Assembly: GCF_038561965.1 (NCBI RefSeq)
Contig: NZ_CP139348.1
Location: forward strand, 2,170,001 to 2,234,000
DNA from: Stutzerimonas stutzeri
GTDB taxonomy: Bacteria > Pseudomonadota > Gammaproteobacteria > Pseudomonadales > Pseudomonadaceae
Direction: 5' to 3'
Length of the DNA: 64,000 nt
Each line of letters begins with the position of its first letter. Position 1 is the first letter of the stretch. Both the position numbers and the translations under genes were made by a program. Positions 54,918 to 63,539 of this stretch are shown here, piece by piece. The notes below the pieces were generated by a model that saw only the letters and a program-made list of their open reading frames with translations, had not been told where the DNA came from and did no database searches.

Positions 54918-57157
54918 ATCACGTTCGTCACGGCCAGCAGTCTGCGCCTATTGTGAATCGCCTAGTGGTGGTCGGTCTCGGGCTGATCGGCGGCTCGTTC
55001 GCCAAGGGTCTGCGTGAGGCTCGTCTCTGTCGCGAGGTGGTCGGCTTCGATCTCGATGCACGTGCGCGTGAGCTGGCGGTCGAGCTGGGCGTGGTGGATC
55101 GCTGCGCCGATACACTCGCCGAGGCTTGTCATGGGGCTGATGTGATTCAGCTTGCTACGCCTATCCTTGCGCTGGAAAAGCTACTCGCCGAGCTGGCGAG
55201 CATTGAGCTCGGTGATGCAGTGATCACCGACGTCGGCAGCGCCAAGGGCAATGTCGTGCGGTGCGCGTGTAACGTATTCGGCAGTATGCCGTCGCGGTTC
55301 GTGCCTGGTCATCCCATTGCGGGCTCGGAGCTCAGTGGTGTGACGGCGGCTAATAGCACGCTGTTTCGGCGACACAAGGTGATCCTGACGCCGCTGGAGA
55401 GTACCGATCCGCAAGCGCTCGCGCTGGTGAGCAAACTCTGGTCGGCGCTTGGTGCGGATGTAGAGCATATGGAGGTAGCGCATCACGATGAGGTACTGGC
55501 TGCCACCAGTCATCTACCGCATCTACTGGCCTTCGGTCTGGTTGATTCGCTCGCCAAGCGCCATGAAAATCTCGAGATATTCCGTTATGCGGCGGGTGGC
55601 TTTCGCGATTTCACCCGTATCGCTGGTAGCGATCCGGTGATGTGGCACGACATCTTTCTCGCCAATCGCGAAGCTGTGCTGCATACCCTGGATGATTTTC
55701 GTGCCGACCTCGACGCGCTGCGCGCCGCGGTCGATGAAGGGGACGGGCACAGGCTGTTGGGCGTATTTACCCGCGCCAAGGCTGCCCGGGAACATTTCAG
55801 TAAAATACTGGCTCGCCGAGCCTATGTGGACGTTATGCATTCCAATGACCTCGTTTTCCTCGCCAACCCCGGCGGCAGCCTGACTGGCCATCTGCGTGTT
55901 CCGGGCGACAAATCCATTTCCCACCGTTCGATCATGCTTGGCTCATTGGCCGAAGGCACGACTGAAGTCGAGGGTTTTCTCGAGGGAGAGGATGCCTTGG
56001 CTACCATTCAGGCGTTCCGTGATATGGGCGTCGTCATTGAAGGCCCGCAGCAGGGTCGTGTGACCGTTCACGGTGTGGGTCTGCATGGCCTCAAGGCTCC
56101 GCCTGGTCCGATCTACTTGGGCAACTCCGGGACCTCCATGCGGCTGCTGTCCGGCTTGCTCGCTGCGCAGCCATTCGATACGACGCTGACCGGTGACGCA
56201 TCCTTGTCCAAGCGTCCGATGAATCGTGTTGCCAAGCCGCTGCGCGAAATGGGTGCGGTGATCGAGACGGCCCCGGAAGGGCGGCCTCCGCTGATCATTC
56301 GAGGCGGCCAGCGTCTGTCTGGAATGCATTACGAGATGCCGATGGCCAGCGCTCAGGTCAAGTCCTGCCTGCTCTTGGCTGGCCTGTACGCTGCCGGCCA
56401 AACCTCTGTGACCGAGCCGGCCCCGACGCGCGACCATACTGAACGCATGCTGCGCGGCTTCGGCTATCCGGTAACCGTCAAGGGTAGTACCGCGCTCGTC
56501 GAGCCTGGACACAAGCTGCAAGCTGCTCATATCGAAGTGCCGGCAGATATTTCCTCGGCGGCTTTCTTCATGGTTGCAGCGAGCATCGCTCAAGGCTCGG
56601 AGATCGTGCTCGAGCACGTTGGGGTGAATCCGACCCGCACCGGTGTAATCGACATCCTCAAACTGATGGGCGGAGATATCTCTCTTGAGAATCTCCGTGA
56701 AGTGGGCGGCGAGCCGGTGGCGGACATCCGTGTGCGAGGCGCACAGCTCAAGGGCATCGACATTCCCGAGGACCTGGTGCCGCTGGCAATTGATGAATTC
56801 CCTGTGCTCTTCGTGGCAGCGGCCTGCGCCGATGGCCGTACCACGCTGCGTGGCGCCGAGGAGTTGCGTGTGAAGGAATCAGACCGAATCCAGGTCATGG
56901 CTGACGGCTTGCAGACACTTGGCGTCAAGGCTGAACCGACCCCCGACGGAATTGTCATCGAAGGAGGTGCGATTGGCTCCGGTGAGGTCTGGGCTCATGG
57001 CGACCATCGCATAGCCATGGCCTTCAGTGTGGCAGCGCTACGCGCGAGCGGTCCGATCCGCATCCATGACTGCGCCAATGTGGCGACATCGTTCCCCAAC
57101 TTTCTGGCGTTGGCACAGCGTGCTGGCATGCACGTTCATTCGGAGGGAGATTCATGA
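54914..57157 (+). CDS. tyrA-aroA: Fused prephenate/arogenate dehydrogenase (TyrA) and EPSP synthase (AroA)
   Basis: 747 residues, a natural fusion common in pseudomonads. The N-terminal dehydrogenase (about 1-295) has the Rossmann motif VVVGLGLIGGSFAKGL and PGHPIAGSELSG. The C-terminal EPSP synthase (about 310-745) has LGNSGTSMRLLSGLLAAQPF, PGDKSISHRS and the catalytic region LRVKESDRI. It covers the last common step before chorismate and the tyrosine branch. GTG start overlaps hisC; stop overlaps the cmk start. Confidence 0.96.
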   Translation: MNHVRHGQQSAPIVNRLVVVGLGLIGGSFAKGLREARLCREVVGFDLDARARELAVELGVVDRCADTLAEACHGADVIQLATPILALEKLLAELASIELGDAVITDVGSAKGNVVRCACNVFGSMPSRFVPGHPIAGSELSGVTAANSTLFRRHKVILTPLESTDPQALALVSKLWSALGADVEHMEVAHHDEVLAATSHLPHLLAFGLVDSLAKRHENLEIFRYAAGGFRDFTRIAGSDPVMWHDIFLANREAVLHTLDDFRADLDALRAAVDEGDGHRLLGVFTRAKAAREHFSKILARRAYVDVMHSNDLVFLANPGGSLTGHLRVPGDKSISHRSIMLGSLAEGTTEVEGFLEGEDALATIQAFRDMGVVIEGPQQGRVTVHGVGLHGLKAPPGPIYLGNSGTSMRLLSGLLAAQPFDTTLTGDASLSKRPMNRVAKPLREMGAVIETAPEGRPPLIIRGGQRLSGMHYEMPMASAQVKSCLLLAGLYAAGQTSVTEPAPTRDHTERMLRGFGYPVTVKGSTALVEPGHKLQAAHIEVPADISSAAFFMVAASIAQGSEIVLEHVGVNPTRTGVIDILKLMGGDISLENLREVGGEPVADIRVRGAQLKGIDIPEDLVPLAIDEFPVLFVAAACADGRTTLRGAEELRVKESDRIQVMADGLQTLGVKAEPTPDGIVIEGGAIGSGEVWAHGDHRIAMAFSVAALRASGPIRIHDCANVATSFPNFLALAQRAGMHVHSEGDS

Positions 57158-57843
57158 TCAGGCCCGTACCGGTCATCACCATTGATGGACCGAGCGGTTC
57201 AGGCAAGGGAACCGTCGCGGCTCTGCTCGCGGGCAAGCTGGGCTGGAATTTTCTCGACTCCGGCGCCTTGTATCGTCTTCTGGCCTTCGCTGCACGTAAC
57301 CACGGAGTCGATCTGACCAACGAAGAAGCATTGAAAGTGCTTGCCGAACACCTCGACGTTCAGTTCGGTGCGGCTCGCGACGGGCACGGCATGATCATCA
57401 CGCTCGAAGGGGAGGAGGTCACCGAAGCCATTCGCAATGAAAGTGTTGGCGCAGGCGCATCCCAGGTAGCGGCGTTGCCGGTGGTTCGCACAGCCTTGTT
57501 GCAGCGACAGAAGGCATTTCGCGAGGCCCCTGGCTTGGTTGCCGACGGACGTGACATGGGTACGGTGGTTTTTCCCGACGCGCCGCTGAAGATATTTCTT
57601 ACTGCGAGCGCAGAAGAGCGTGCTCGCAGACGCTTCTTGCAGTTGAAGGCTCGCGGTGATGATGTTAATCTCGCGAGTCTTCTTGAGGAGATCCGGGAGC
57701 GCGACGAGCGTGATACCCAACGTGCGGTGGCACCGTTGAAGCCGGCAGACGATGCCATTCAACTGGATTCCACTACGCTCTCCATCGAAGAAGTGCTGCA
57801 AAAGATTCTGAGCGAAGTCGCCGACCGCGATTTGGCTGGATGA
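57154..57843 (+). CDS. cmk: Cytidylate kinase
   Basis: 229 residues. P-loop GPSGSGKGT (about 10-18), CMP-binding VADGRDMGTVVFPDA and lid region ARRRFLQLKARG. Phosphorylates CMP and dCMP. The ATG overlaps the aroA stop by four bases. Confidence 0.96.
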   Translation: MIRPVPVITIDGPSGSGKGTVAALLAGKLGWNFLDSGALYRLLAFAARNHGVDLTNEEALKVLAEHLDVQFGAARDGHGMIITLEGEEVTEAIRNESVGAGASQVAALPVVRTALLQRQKAFREAPGLVADGRDMGTVVFPDAPLKIFLTASAEERARRRFLQLKARGDDVNLASLLEEIRERDERDTQRAVAPLKPADDAIQLDSTTLSIEEVLQKILSEVADRDLAG

Positions 57844-57922
57844 ACGGAACGCCGAAAGGCGGCCAAACGGACCTTGAGCAGGCGCAGTCGCTACGATGTG
57901 CATCTCGGGCCCGTTAACAAGG

Positions 57923-57966
57923 AGGCATGTGGGAGACCAGATCCAGTCCCACAGGCCTTTTTTTAT
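57923..57966 (+). terminator. Terminator between cmk and rpsA
   Basis: AGGC-A-TGTGGGA pairs with TCCCACA-G-GCCT around a 12-base loop and is followed by a T-run to 57964. It separates most cmk transcription from rpsA. Confidence 0.75.
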
Positions 57967-57976
57967 ATGAATGAAC

Positions 57977-57996
57977 CCACATTGTCTGGAATGTGG
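57977..57996 (+). promoter_or_regulatory. Leader hairpin with GGA-containing loop before rpsA
   Basis: A perfect 7-bp stem CCACATT/AATGTGG has loop GTCTGG, so a GGA motif forms at the loop closing pair. It lies about 40 bases before the rpsA ATG. Gammaproteobacterial rpsA leaders are known to fold into hairpins that S1 itself binds to repress translation; this could be part of such a leader. Confidence 0.4.
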
Positions 57997-58036
57997 AGAT
58001 TGGGCGGATCCTCGTCCGAAAACAGCAGGAATAAAC

Positions 58037-59719
58037 ATGAGCGAAAGCTTTGCAGAACTTTTTGAAGAAAGCCTAAAAACCCTCGACATGCAGCCGGGCG
58101 CCATCATCACCGGCATCGTGGTCGACATCGACGGTGACTGGGTCACTGTTCATGCCGGTCTGAAGTCCGAGGGCGTCATCCCGGTCGAGCAGTTCTACAA
58201 CGAGCAGGGCGAGCTGACCATCAAGGTGGGTGACGAGGTCCACGTTGCTCTGGACGCGGTTGAAGATGGCTTTGGCGAAACCAAGCTGTCCCGTGAAAAG
58301 GCCAAGCGCGCGGAATCCTGGATTGTTCTGGAAGCAGCTTTCGCCGCTGAGGAAGTGGTCAAGGGCGTTATCAACGGTAAGGTTAAAGGCGGCTTCACTG
58401 TCGACGTTAACGGCATCCGTGCGTTCCTGCCAGGCTCCTTGGTCGACGTCCGTCCGGTGCGTGATACCACTCACCTGGAAGGCAAAGAGCTCGAGTTCAA
58501 GGTCATCAAGCTGGACCAGAAGCGCAACAACGTTGTCGTTTCCCGCCGCAGCGTGCTGGAAGCCGAGAACAGCGCCGAGCGCGAAGCTCTGCTGGAATCC
58601 CTGCAGGAAGGTCAGCAGGTCAAGGGTATCGTCAAGAATCTCACCGACTACGGTGCGTTCGTTGACCTGGGTGGCGTCGATGGTCTGCTGCACATCACCG
58701 ACATGGCCTGGAAGCGTATCAAGCACCCGTCCGAGATCGTCAACGTTGGCGACGAGATCGATGTCAAGGTGCTGAAGTTCGACCGCGAGCGTAACCGCGT
58801 ATCGTTGGGCCTGAAGCAACTGGGCGAAGACCCATGGGTTGCCATCAAGGCTCGTTACCCGGAAGGCACCCGCGTTCAGGCGCGCGTCACCAATCTGACC
58901 GACTACGGCTGCTTCGCCGAGCTGGAAGAGGGTGTCGAAGGTCTGGTGCACGTCTCCGAGATGGATTGGACCAACAAGAACATCCACCCGTCGAAGGTCG
59001 TTCAGGTCGGCGACGAAGTGGAAGTCATGGTTCTGGACATCGACGAAGAGCGTCGTCGTATCTCCCTGGGCATCAAGCAGTGCAAGTCCAACCCATGGGA
59101 AGACTTCTCTGGCCAGTTCAACAAGGGCGACCGCATCTCCGGCACCATCAAGTCGATCACCGATTTCGGTATCTTCATTGGTCTGGACGGCGGCATCGAC
59201 GGTCTGGTTCACCTGTCCGACATTTCCTGGAACGAAGCTGGCGAAGAAGCCGTGCGTCGCTTCAAGAAGGGCGACGAGCTGGACACCGTTATCCTGTCGG
59301 TCGATCCGGAGCGTGAACGCATCTCCCTGGGCATCAAGCAGCTGGAAGACGATCCGTTCTCCAACTACGCCGCTGTCAATGACAAGGGCAGCATCGTTCG
59401 CGGTACCGTGAAAGAAGTTGACGCCAAAGGCGCCATCATCGATCTGGGCAACGATATCGAAGCAACTTTGAAAGCTTCCGAAATCAGCCGTGACCGCATT
59501 GAAGATGCGCGCAACGTACTGAAGGAAGGCGACGAAGTCGAAGCCAAGATCATCAGCATCGACCGCAAGTCCCGCGTGATCAGCCTGTCCATCAAGTCCA
59601 AAGACGTCGAAGACGAAAAGGATGCGATGAAAGAGCTGCGTACCAAGCAGGACGTAGAAAGCACCGGCCCGACCACCATTGGTGATCTGATCCGTGCTCA
59701 AATGGAAAACCAGAACTAA
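58037..59719 (+). CDS. rpsA: 30S ribosomal protein S1
   Basis: 560 residues from the ATG at 58037 (MSESFAELF), the usual S1 start; the open frame extends 22 codons upstream through the leader. Six S1 RNA-binding repeats, for example GIVKNLTDYGAFVDLGGVDG and GTIKSITDFGIFIGLDGGID. The ihfB gene that normally follows rpsA is not there; a terminator and a convergent MarR gene follow instead. Confidence 0.97.
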   Translation: MSESFAELFEESLKTLDMQPGAIITGIVVDIDGDWVTVHAGLKSEGVIPVEQFYNEQGELTIKVGDEVHVALDAVEDGFGETKLSREKAKRAESWIVLEAAFAAEEVVKGVINGKVKGGFTVDVNGIRAFLPGSLVDVRPVRDTTHLEGKELEFKVIKLDQKRNNVVVSRRSVLEAENSAEREALLESLQEGQQVKGIVKNLTDYGAFVDLGGVDGLLHITDMAWKRIKHPSEIVNVGDEIDVKVLKFDRERNRVSLGLKQLGEDPWVAIKARYPEGTRVQARVTNLTDYGCFAELEEGVEGLVHVSEMDWTNKNIHPSKVVQVGDEVEVMVLDIDEERRRISLGIKQCKSNPWEDFSGQFNKGDRISGTIKSITDFGIFIGLDGGIDGLVHLSDISWNEAGEEAVRRFKKGDELDTVILSVDPERERISLGIKQLEDDPFSNYAAVNDKGSIVRGTVKEVDAKGAIIDLGNDIEATLKASEISRDRIEDARNVLKEGDEVEAKIISIDRKSRVISLSIKSKDVEDEKDAMKELRTKQDVESTGPTTIGDLIRAQMENQN

Positions 59720-59736
59720 GTTCGGGTTCTTCATGT

Positions 59737-59766
59737 AAAAAAGGGCGACTTCGGTCGCCCTTTTTT
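59737..59766. terminator. Terminator after rpsA (UUCG tetraloop, bidirectional)
   Basis: GGGCGAC/GTCGCCC stem with a TTCG loop, flanked by A6 and T6. Confidence 0.95.
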
Positions 59767-59821
59767 GTGCCTGCGAAAACAGTCAGACGATGAAATAATC
59801 TGATCGAAGCACAAATTCCGT

Positions 59822-60265
59822 CTAGCCCTTAGCCTTCTCCATCGCAAGCGCCTGGTTGACTTCCAGCCAGCCATCGACGGCCTGTTCGCCGACATCATCG
59901 AATGCGCGCTGAAGCAAGCGGACCTGTTCTCTGCGCAGGACTTGCTCCAGTTTCGCTCCCTCCGCCGTAAAGCGCAGCATGCGCTTGCGCTTGTCATCCT
60001 CTGCAGTAAGGCTCTCCACCAGATGCATTTCGATCAGCTGGCGTAGCGGCGTATTTAGCGCCTGCTTGGATACGCCGAGGTAGCTCAGCAATTCCTTGAC
60101 GCTGAGGTCCGGGTAGCTGGCGATGAAGAACAGGATGCGGTGGTGCACGCGGGACAGGCCGCGGCGGGCGAGCATTTCGTCAGGCTTGGCCGTGAAGGCT
60201 TGGTAGCCGAGAAAAAAGCTCTCCATTATCTGGCGTTGTACTGTGCTTTTTTTTAGGTCAGGCAT
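59822..60265 (-). CDS. MarR-family transcriptional regulator
   Basis: 147 residues with a winged HTH (about 50-110; LSVKELLSYLGVSKQALNTPLRQL and wing DDKRKRMLRFTAEG). Divergent from an aminotransferase gene with 74 bases between starts, containing an inverted repeat that fits a MarR operator. The effector is unknown. Confidence 0.88.
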   Translation of the reverse strand: MPDLKKSTVQRQIMESFFLGYQAFTAKPDEMLARRGLSRVHHRILFFIASYPDLSVKELLSYLGVSKQALNTPLRQLIEMHLVESLTAEDDKRKRMLRFTAEGAKLEQVLRREQVRLLQRAFDDVGEQAVDGWLEVNQALAMEKAKG

Positions 60266-60298
60266 GTTGACGTATTTATCATGAGAGGCGTAATTTCG

Positions 60299-60313
60299 GT
60301 CAAGAAGTTTGAC
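60299..60313. promoter_or_regulatory. Candidate MarR operator
   Basis: GTCAA-GAAGT-TTGAC, a perfect 5-bp inverted repeat with a 5-base spacer, lies between the divergent MarR and aminotransferase genes. Confidence 0.45.
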
Positions 60314-60339
60314 TTATTTCGCAGCGCCTCGCATCTGGT

Positions 60340-61512
60340 ATGAAAATGGCCTTCTCCGAACGTATTACTCGCCTGAAAAGCTCCCTTATTCGTGAAATTC
60401 TCGCTGCAGCCCAGCGCCCGGAAGTGATGTCTTTCGCTGGCGGGCTGCCGGCCGAGGCGATGCTGCCAACCGTCGATTGGACCGAATTGCCGGCAAGCAT
60501 GGGGCAGTACGGCATGAGTGAAGGCGAACCCGCTCTTCGTGAGGCCATTGCCGTCCAAGCGCGAGCGCTTGGCGTGCCTTGCGAGGCGAGTCAGGTTTTG
60601 ATCGTCAGTGGCTCGCAGCAGACGCTGGACCTCGCGTCGAAGCTGTTTATCGACTCAGGTACTGAGGTGCTGGTCGAGGCGCCTACCTATCTCGCCGCAC
60701 TTCAATCCTTTCAGCTGTTCGGTGCACACTGTCTGGCCGTCCCGCAGCAGGCTGATGGCCCGGATCTGGACGTGCTGCGCGCCACGTTGGAGCAACATAC
60801 GCCAGCTTTCGCTTATCTGATCCCGACCTTCCAGAATCCATCTGCTGTGCGCTACAGCGAAAGCAAGCGTGACGCCGTTGCGAGCTTGCTCGACGAGTTC
60901 GGCGTGACGCTGCTTGAAGATGAGCCATACCGGGAGTTGGTATTCGATCAGGGCAGTGCCAGGCCGATCGTTTCGCGTCTGCAACGAGCGAGCTGGATCT
61001 ATACCGGGACCGTTTCCAAGACGTTGCTGCCTGGGCTGCGCGTGGGCTATCTGATCGCTTCACCGGATATCTATCCGTACCTGCTGCGGCTGAAGCAGTC
61101 GGCCGATCTACATACTAATCGCATAGGGCAGTGGCAAGCCCTGCAATGGCTGGGCAGTGAGCGGTATCAGACGCATCTGGCAGAGCTGCGCGACTTCTAT
61201 CGTACTCGTCGCGATGCCATGCAGGCTGCGCTCAGCGAGCACTTTAGTGAATTGGCGACCTGGGAGCTGCCGCAGGGTGGACTGTTCTTCTGGTTGACGC
61301 TGAAGCAGCCACTGGACACGCGGACCTTGCTTAACCAGGCGCTCGCCAACGATGTGGTGTTCATGCCCGGCGAGCCTTTCTTCGTGGATCCGGATGCCAA
61401 TCCCGGTTATCTGCGGCTTAATTTCAGTCACGTTGCCGCTGAGAGAATGGAGGAAGGGTTGCGCCGCCTGGCGCAGGTCATCCGCGAAGCTAAAGCGCTG
61501 GAAGCTGCCTGA
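60340..61512 (+). CDS. PLP-dependent aminotransferase, 2-aminoadipate (LysN/MocR-type) family
   Basis: 390 residues; an alternative start is Met3 at 60346. Fold-type I: MSFAGGLPAEAMLP, GQYGMSEGEPALREAI, IPTFQNPSAVRYSESKR and PLP lysine in TGTVSKTLLPGLRVGY. Proteins of this family transaminate aromatic or branched amino acids or 2-aminoadipate; no HTH is attached. Control by the divergent MarR regulator is likely. Confidence 0.87.
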   Translation: MKMAFSERITRLKSSLIREILAAAQRPEVMSFAGGLPAEAMLPTVDWTELPASMGQYGMSEGEPALREAIAVQARALGVPCEASQVLIVSGSQQTLDLASKLFIDSGTEVLVEAPTYLAALQSFQLFGAHCLAVPQQADGPDLDVLRATLEQHTPAFAYLIPTFQNPSAVRYSESKRDAVASLLDEFGVTLLEDEPYRELVFDQGSARPIVSRLQRASWIYTGTVSKTLLPGLRVGYLIASPDIYPYLLRLKQSADLHTNRIGQWQALQWLGSERYQTHLAELRDFYRTRRDAMQAALSEHFSELATWELPQGGLFFWLTLKQPLDTRTLLNQALANDVVFMPGEPFFVDPDANPGYLRLNFSHVAAERMEEGLRRLAQVIREAKALEAA

Positions 61513-61553
61513 GGAATATTATTGACCTGCGTTGCGGGTCATTGGAGGGAGTC

Positions 61554-62156
61554 ATGTTCAAAGTCTATGGTGATTACAGATCGGGTAATTGCTACAAGGT
61601 CAAGCTGATGCTGCATCTGCTTGATCAGCCGTACGAATGGATTCCGATCAATATCCTCCGCGGGGAATCCCGCTCCGAGGAATTTCTCAAGAAGAACCCG
61701 AATGGCAAGATCCCGGTTCTGGAGCTGGAAGATGGCGCCTGCCTGTGGGAGTCCAACGCCATCCTCAACTATCTGGCCGACGGCAGCGAATTCTTGCCAG
61801 CTGATCCGCGACTGCGAACCCAAGTGCTGCAGTGGCAGTTCTTCGAGCAATACAGCCATGAGCCGTTTCTGGCTGTTGCCCGCTACATCAAGGTGTATCT
61901 CGGTATGCCTGAGGATCGCCGTGAGGAGTATGAGGCCAAGCAACTCGATGGCTACCACGCGTTGAACGTAATGGAGCAACAATTGCTGCGCACGCCCTAT
62001 CTAGTGGGTGAGCATTACTCAATCGCCGACGTTGCGTTGTACGCTTACACACATGTGGCTGAAGAGGGAGGGTTCAAGCTCGACACCTATCCCGCAATTC
62101 GCCTCTGGCTGGAGCGAGTGGCTAGTCATCCACGACATGTCGGTATGTACGATTGA
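61554..62156 (+). CDS. Glutathione S-transferase family protein
   Basis: 200 residues from the ATG at 61554 (GGAGG upstream). Thioredoxin-like N-terminal domain (about 1-78; NPNGKIPVLELEDG with the cis-Pro, and ESNAILNYLA) and helical C-terminal domain (YSIADVALYAYTH). The likely catalytic Ser is in DYRSGNCYKV. Substrate unknown. It follows the aminotransferase by 41 bases and may be co-transcribed with it. Confidence 0.9.
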   Translation: MFKVYGDYRSGNCYKVKLMLHLLDQPYEWIPINILRGESRSEEFLKKNPNGKIPVLELEDGACLWESNAILNYLADGSEFLPADPRLRTQVLQWQFFEQYSHEPFLAVARYIKVYLGMPEDRREEYEAKQLDGYHALNVMEQQLLRTPYLVGEHYSIADVALYAYTHVAEEGGFKLDTYPAIRLWLERVASHPRHVGMYD

Positions 62157-62158
62157 AC

Positions 62159-62187
62159 AAAAACAGGGCCGCAAGGGCCCTGTTTTT
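62159..62187. terminator. Bidirectional terminator between the GST gene and folE
   Basis: A perfect 12-bp stem AAAAACAGGGCC/GGCCCTGTTTTT with a GCAAG loop sits between converging genes. Confidence 0.95.
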
Positions 62188-62201
62188 CTATGCGCCTGAG
62201 G

Positions 62202-62747
62202 CTACTTGACCAGGCCGAGAAACTCACTGCGGGTCGCGGCGTTATCGCGGAACTGGCCCAGCATCACCGACGTAACCATCGACGAATTCTGTTTCTCCAC
62301 ACCGCGCATCATCATGCACATGTGCTGAGCTTCGATGACCACCGCAACGCCTGAAGCGCCGGTAACCTGCTGCATTGCCTCGGCAATTTCCCGAGTCAGG
62401 TTTTCCTGAATCTGCAGGCGGCGTGCATACATGTCTACAATTCGGGCCACCTTCGAAAGGCCCAGCACCTTGCCGTTGGGTAGATAAGCAACGTGTGCCT
62501 TGCCGATGAAAGGCAGCATGTGATGCTCGCACAGCGAATACAGCTCGATATTCTTGACCAGCACCATTTCGCTGTTGTCCGAGCTGAACAGCGCACCGTT
62601 GGTGACTTCTTCAAGGGTCTGCTGATAGCCCTTGCACAGATACTGCATGGCTTTGGCGGCGCGCTTGGGCGTGTCGAGCAGGCCTTCGCGGCTAACGTCC
62701 TCGCCAAGCTGGCCAAGGATCGCGGTGTAGTGTTGTTCCAGGGGCAT
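62202..62747 (-). CDS. folE: GTP cyclohydrolase I
   Basis: 181 residues. Zinc ligands in YSLCEHHMLPF and EAQHMCMMMRGV; the loop LGLSKVARIVDMYARR is present. Makes dihydroneopterin triphosphate for folate synthesis. Pseudomonads often carry more than one folE; which copy this is cannot be told here. Confidence 0.95.
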   Translation of the reverse strand: MPLEQHYTAILGQLGEDVSREGLLDTPKRAAKAMQYLCKGYQQTLEEVTNGALFSSDNSEMVLVKNIELYSLCEHHMLPFIGKAHVAYLPNGKVLGLSKVARIVDMYARRLQIQENLTREIAEAMQQVTGASGVAVVIEAQHMCMMMRGVEKQNSSMVTSVMLGQFRDNAATRSEFLGLVK

Positions 62748-62842
62748 TGAACTACCTGTCAGGCTTCATGAGGTCGCGAATGCGAAGGGTAGGGGGCGGC
62801 CGCTTGGCTGGCAAGTATACCGAGCGATCTGCCGGACGCGGT

Positions 62843-63400
62843 TCATTCATCACGGCCTTCGAGCATGGTGCGCTTGAGCATTACGTAAATCGCTCCGGTT
62901 CCGCCATGACGTGGCAGGCAGGAGGTGAAGCCAAGCACCTGTGGATGCTGCCGCAGCCACGTGTTGACGTGGCTCTTGATCAGCGGCCGCTTGCCGTCGA
63001 GCCGCGCAGCCTTGCCATGGGTGACGCGGACACAGCGTACTTCGAGCCGGGTCGCTTCGGCGATGAAGTCCCATAGCAGCTCGCGGGCCTTCTCGACACT
63101 CATGCCATGCAGATCGAGGCTTCCTTCGAATGGAATCTGGCCTGCCTTGAGTTTGCGGACCTGGCTGTCTTGCACGCCATCGCGAGCCCAGTACAGCTCG
63201 TCCTCGGCGCCTACGTCGATGACGAACTGATCAGATAGGCCGTCGACACGAGTCGTGTCGTTACTTACGGTCGCATTGCTGCGGCGGGTCGCGATCTGTT
63301 CACGATTGCTACGCGCCTTGCCAGTCTCGGCGCGATCATGGGTGATCGGCTTGACGCCGCGCACGGAAGATTGGAAGAGGGAAAAGTCGTCGTCTTGCAT
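62843..63400 (-). CDS. Smr-domain protein
   Basis: 185 residues. A basic, low-complexity N-terminal half is followed by a C-terminal Smr domain (about 90-180) with SLDLHGMSVEKARELL, VTHGKA and GGTGAIYVMLKR, the motifs of this predicted nuclease/RNA-binding domain. It lies upstream of folE on the same strand with 95 bases between them. Cellular role unclear. Confidence 0.88.
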   Translation of the reverse strand: MQDDDFSLFQSSVRGVKPITHDRAETGKARSNREQIATRRSNATVSNDTTRVDGLSDQFVIDVGAEDELYWARDGVQDSQVRKLKAGQIPFEGSLDLHGMSVEKARELLWDFIAEATRLEVRCVRVTHGKAARLDGKRPLIKSHVNTWLRQHPQVLGFTSCLPRHGGTGAIYVMLKRTMLEGRDE

Positions 63401-63539
63401 GGGGCCTCCAGACAGGCAGGCAGTTTACCCCAGCCACCGCGCCTGGCGGATAAGCGTTCCGTCCAGGCGTTCCAATATTTGACACATGCCGTTCTAGCAG
63501 GCTGCAACCGGGCAGGAGCGACCTGAACGGTACAGAGCT

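Noticed and set aside
58073..59734. 553-codon minus-strand open frame
   Set aside because: Antisense shadow of rpsA; repetitive only because S1 repeats are read backwards.
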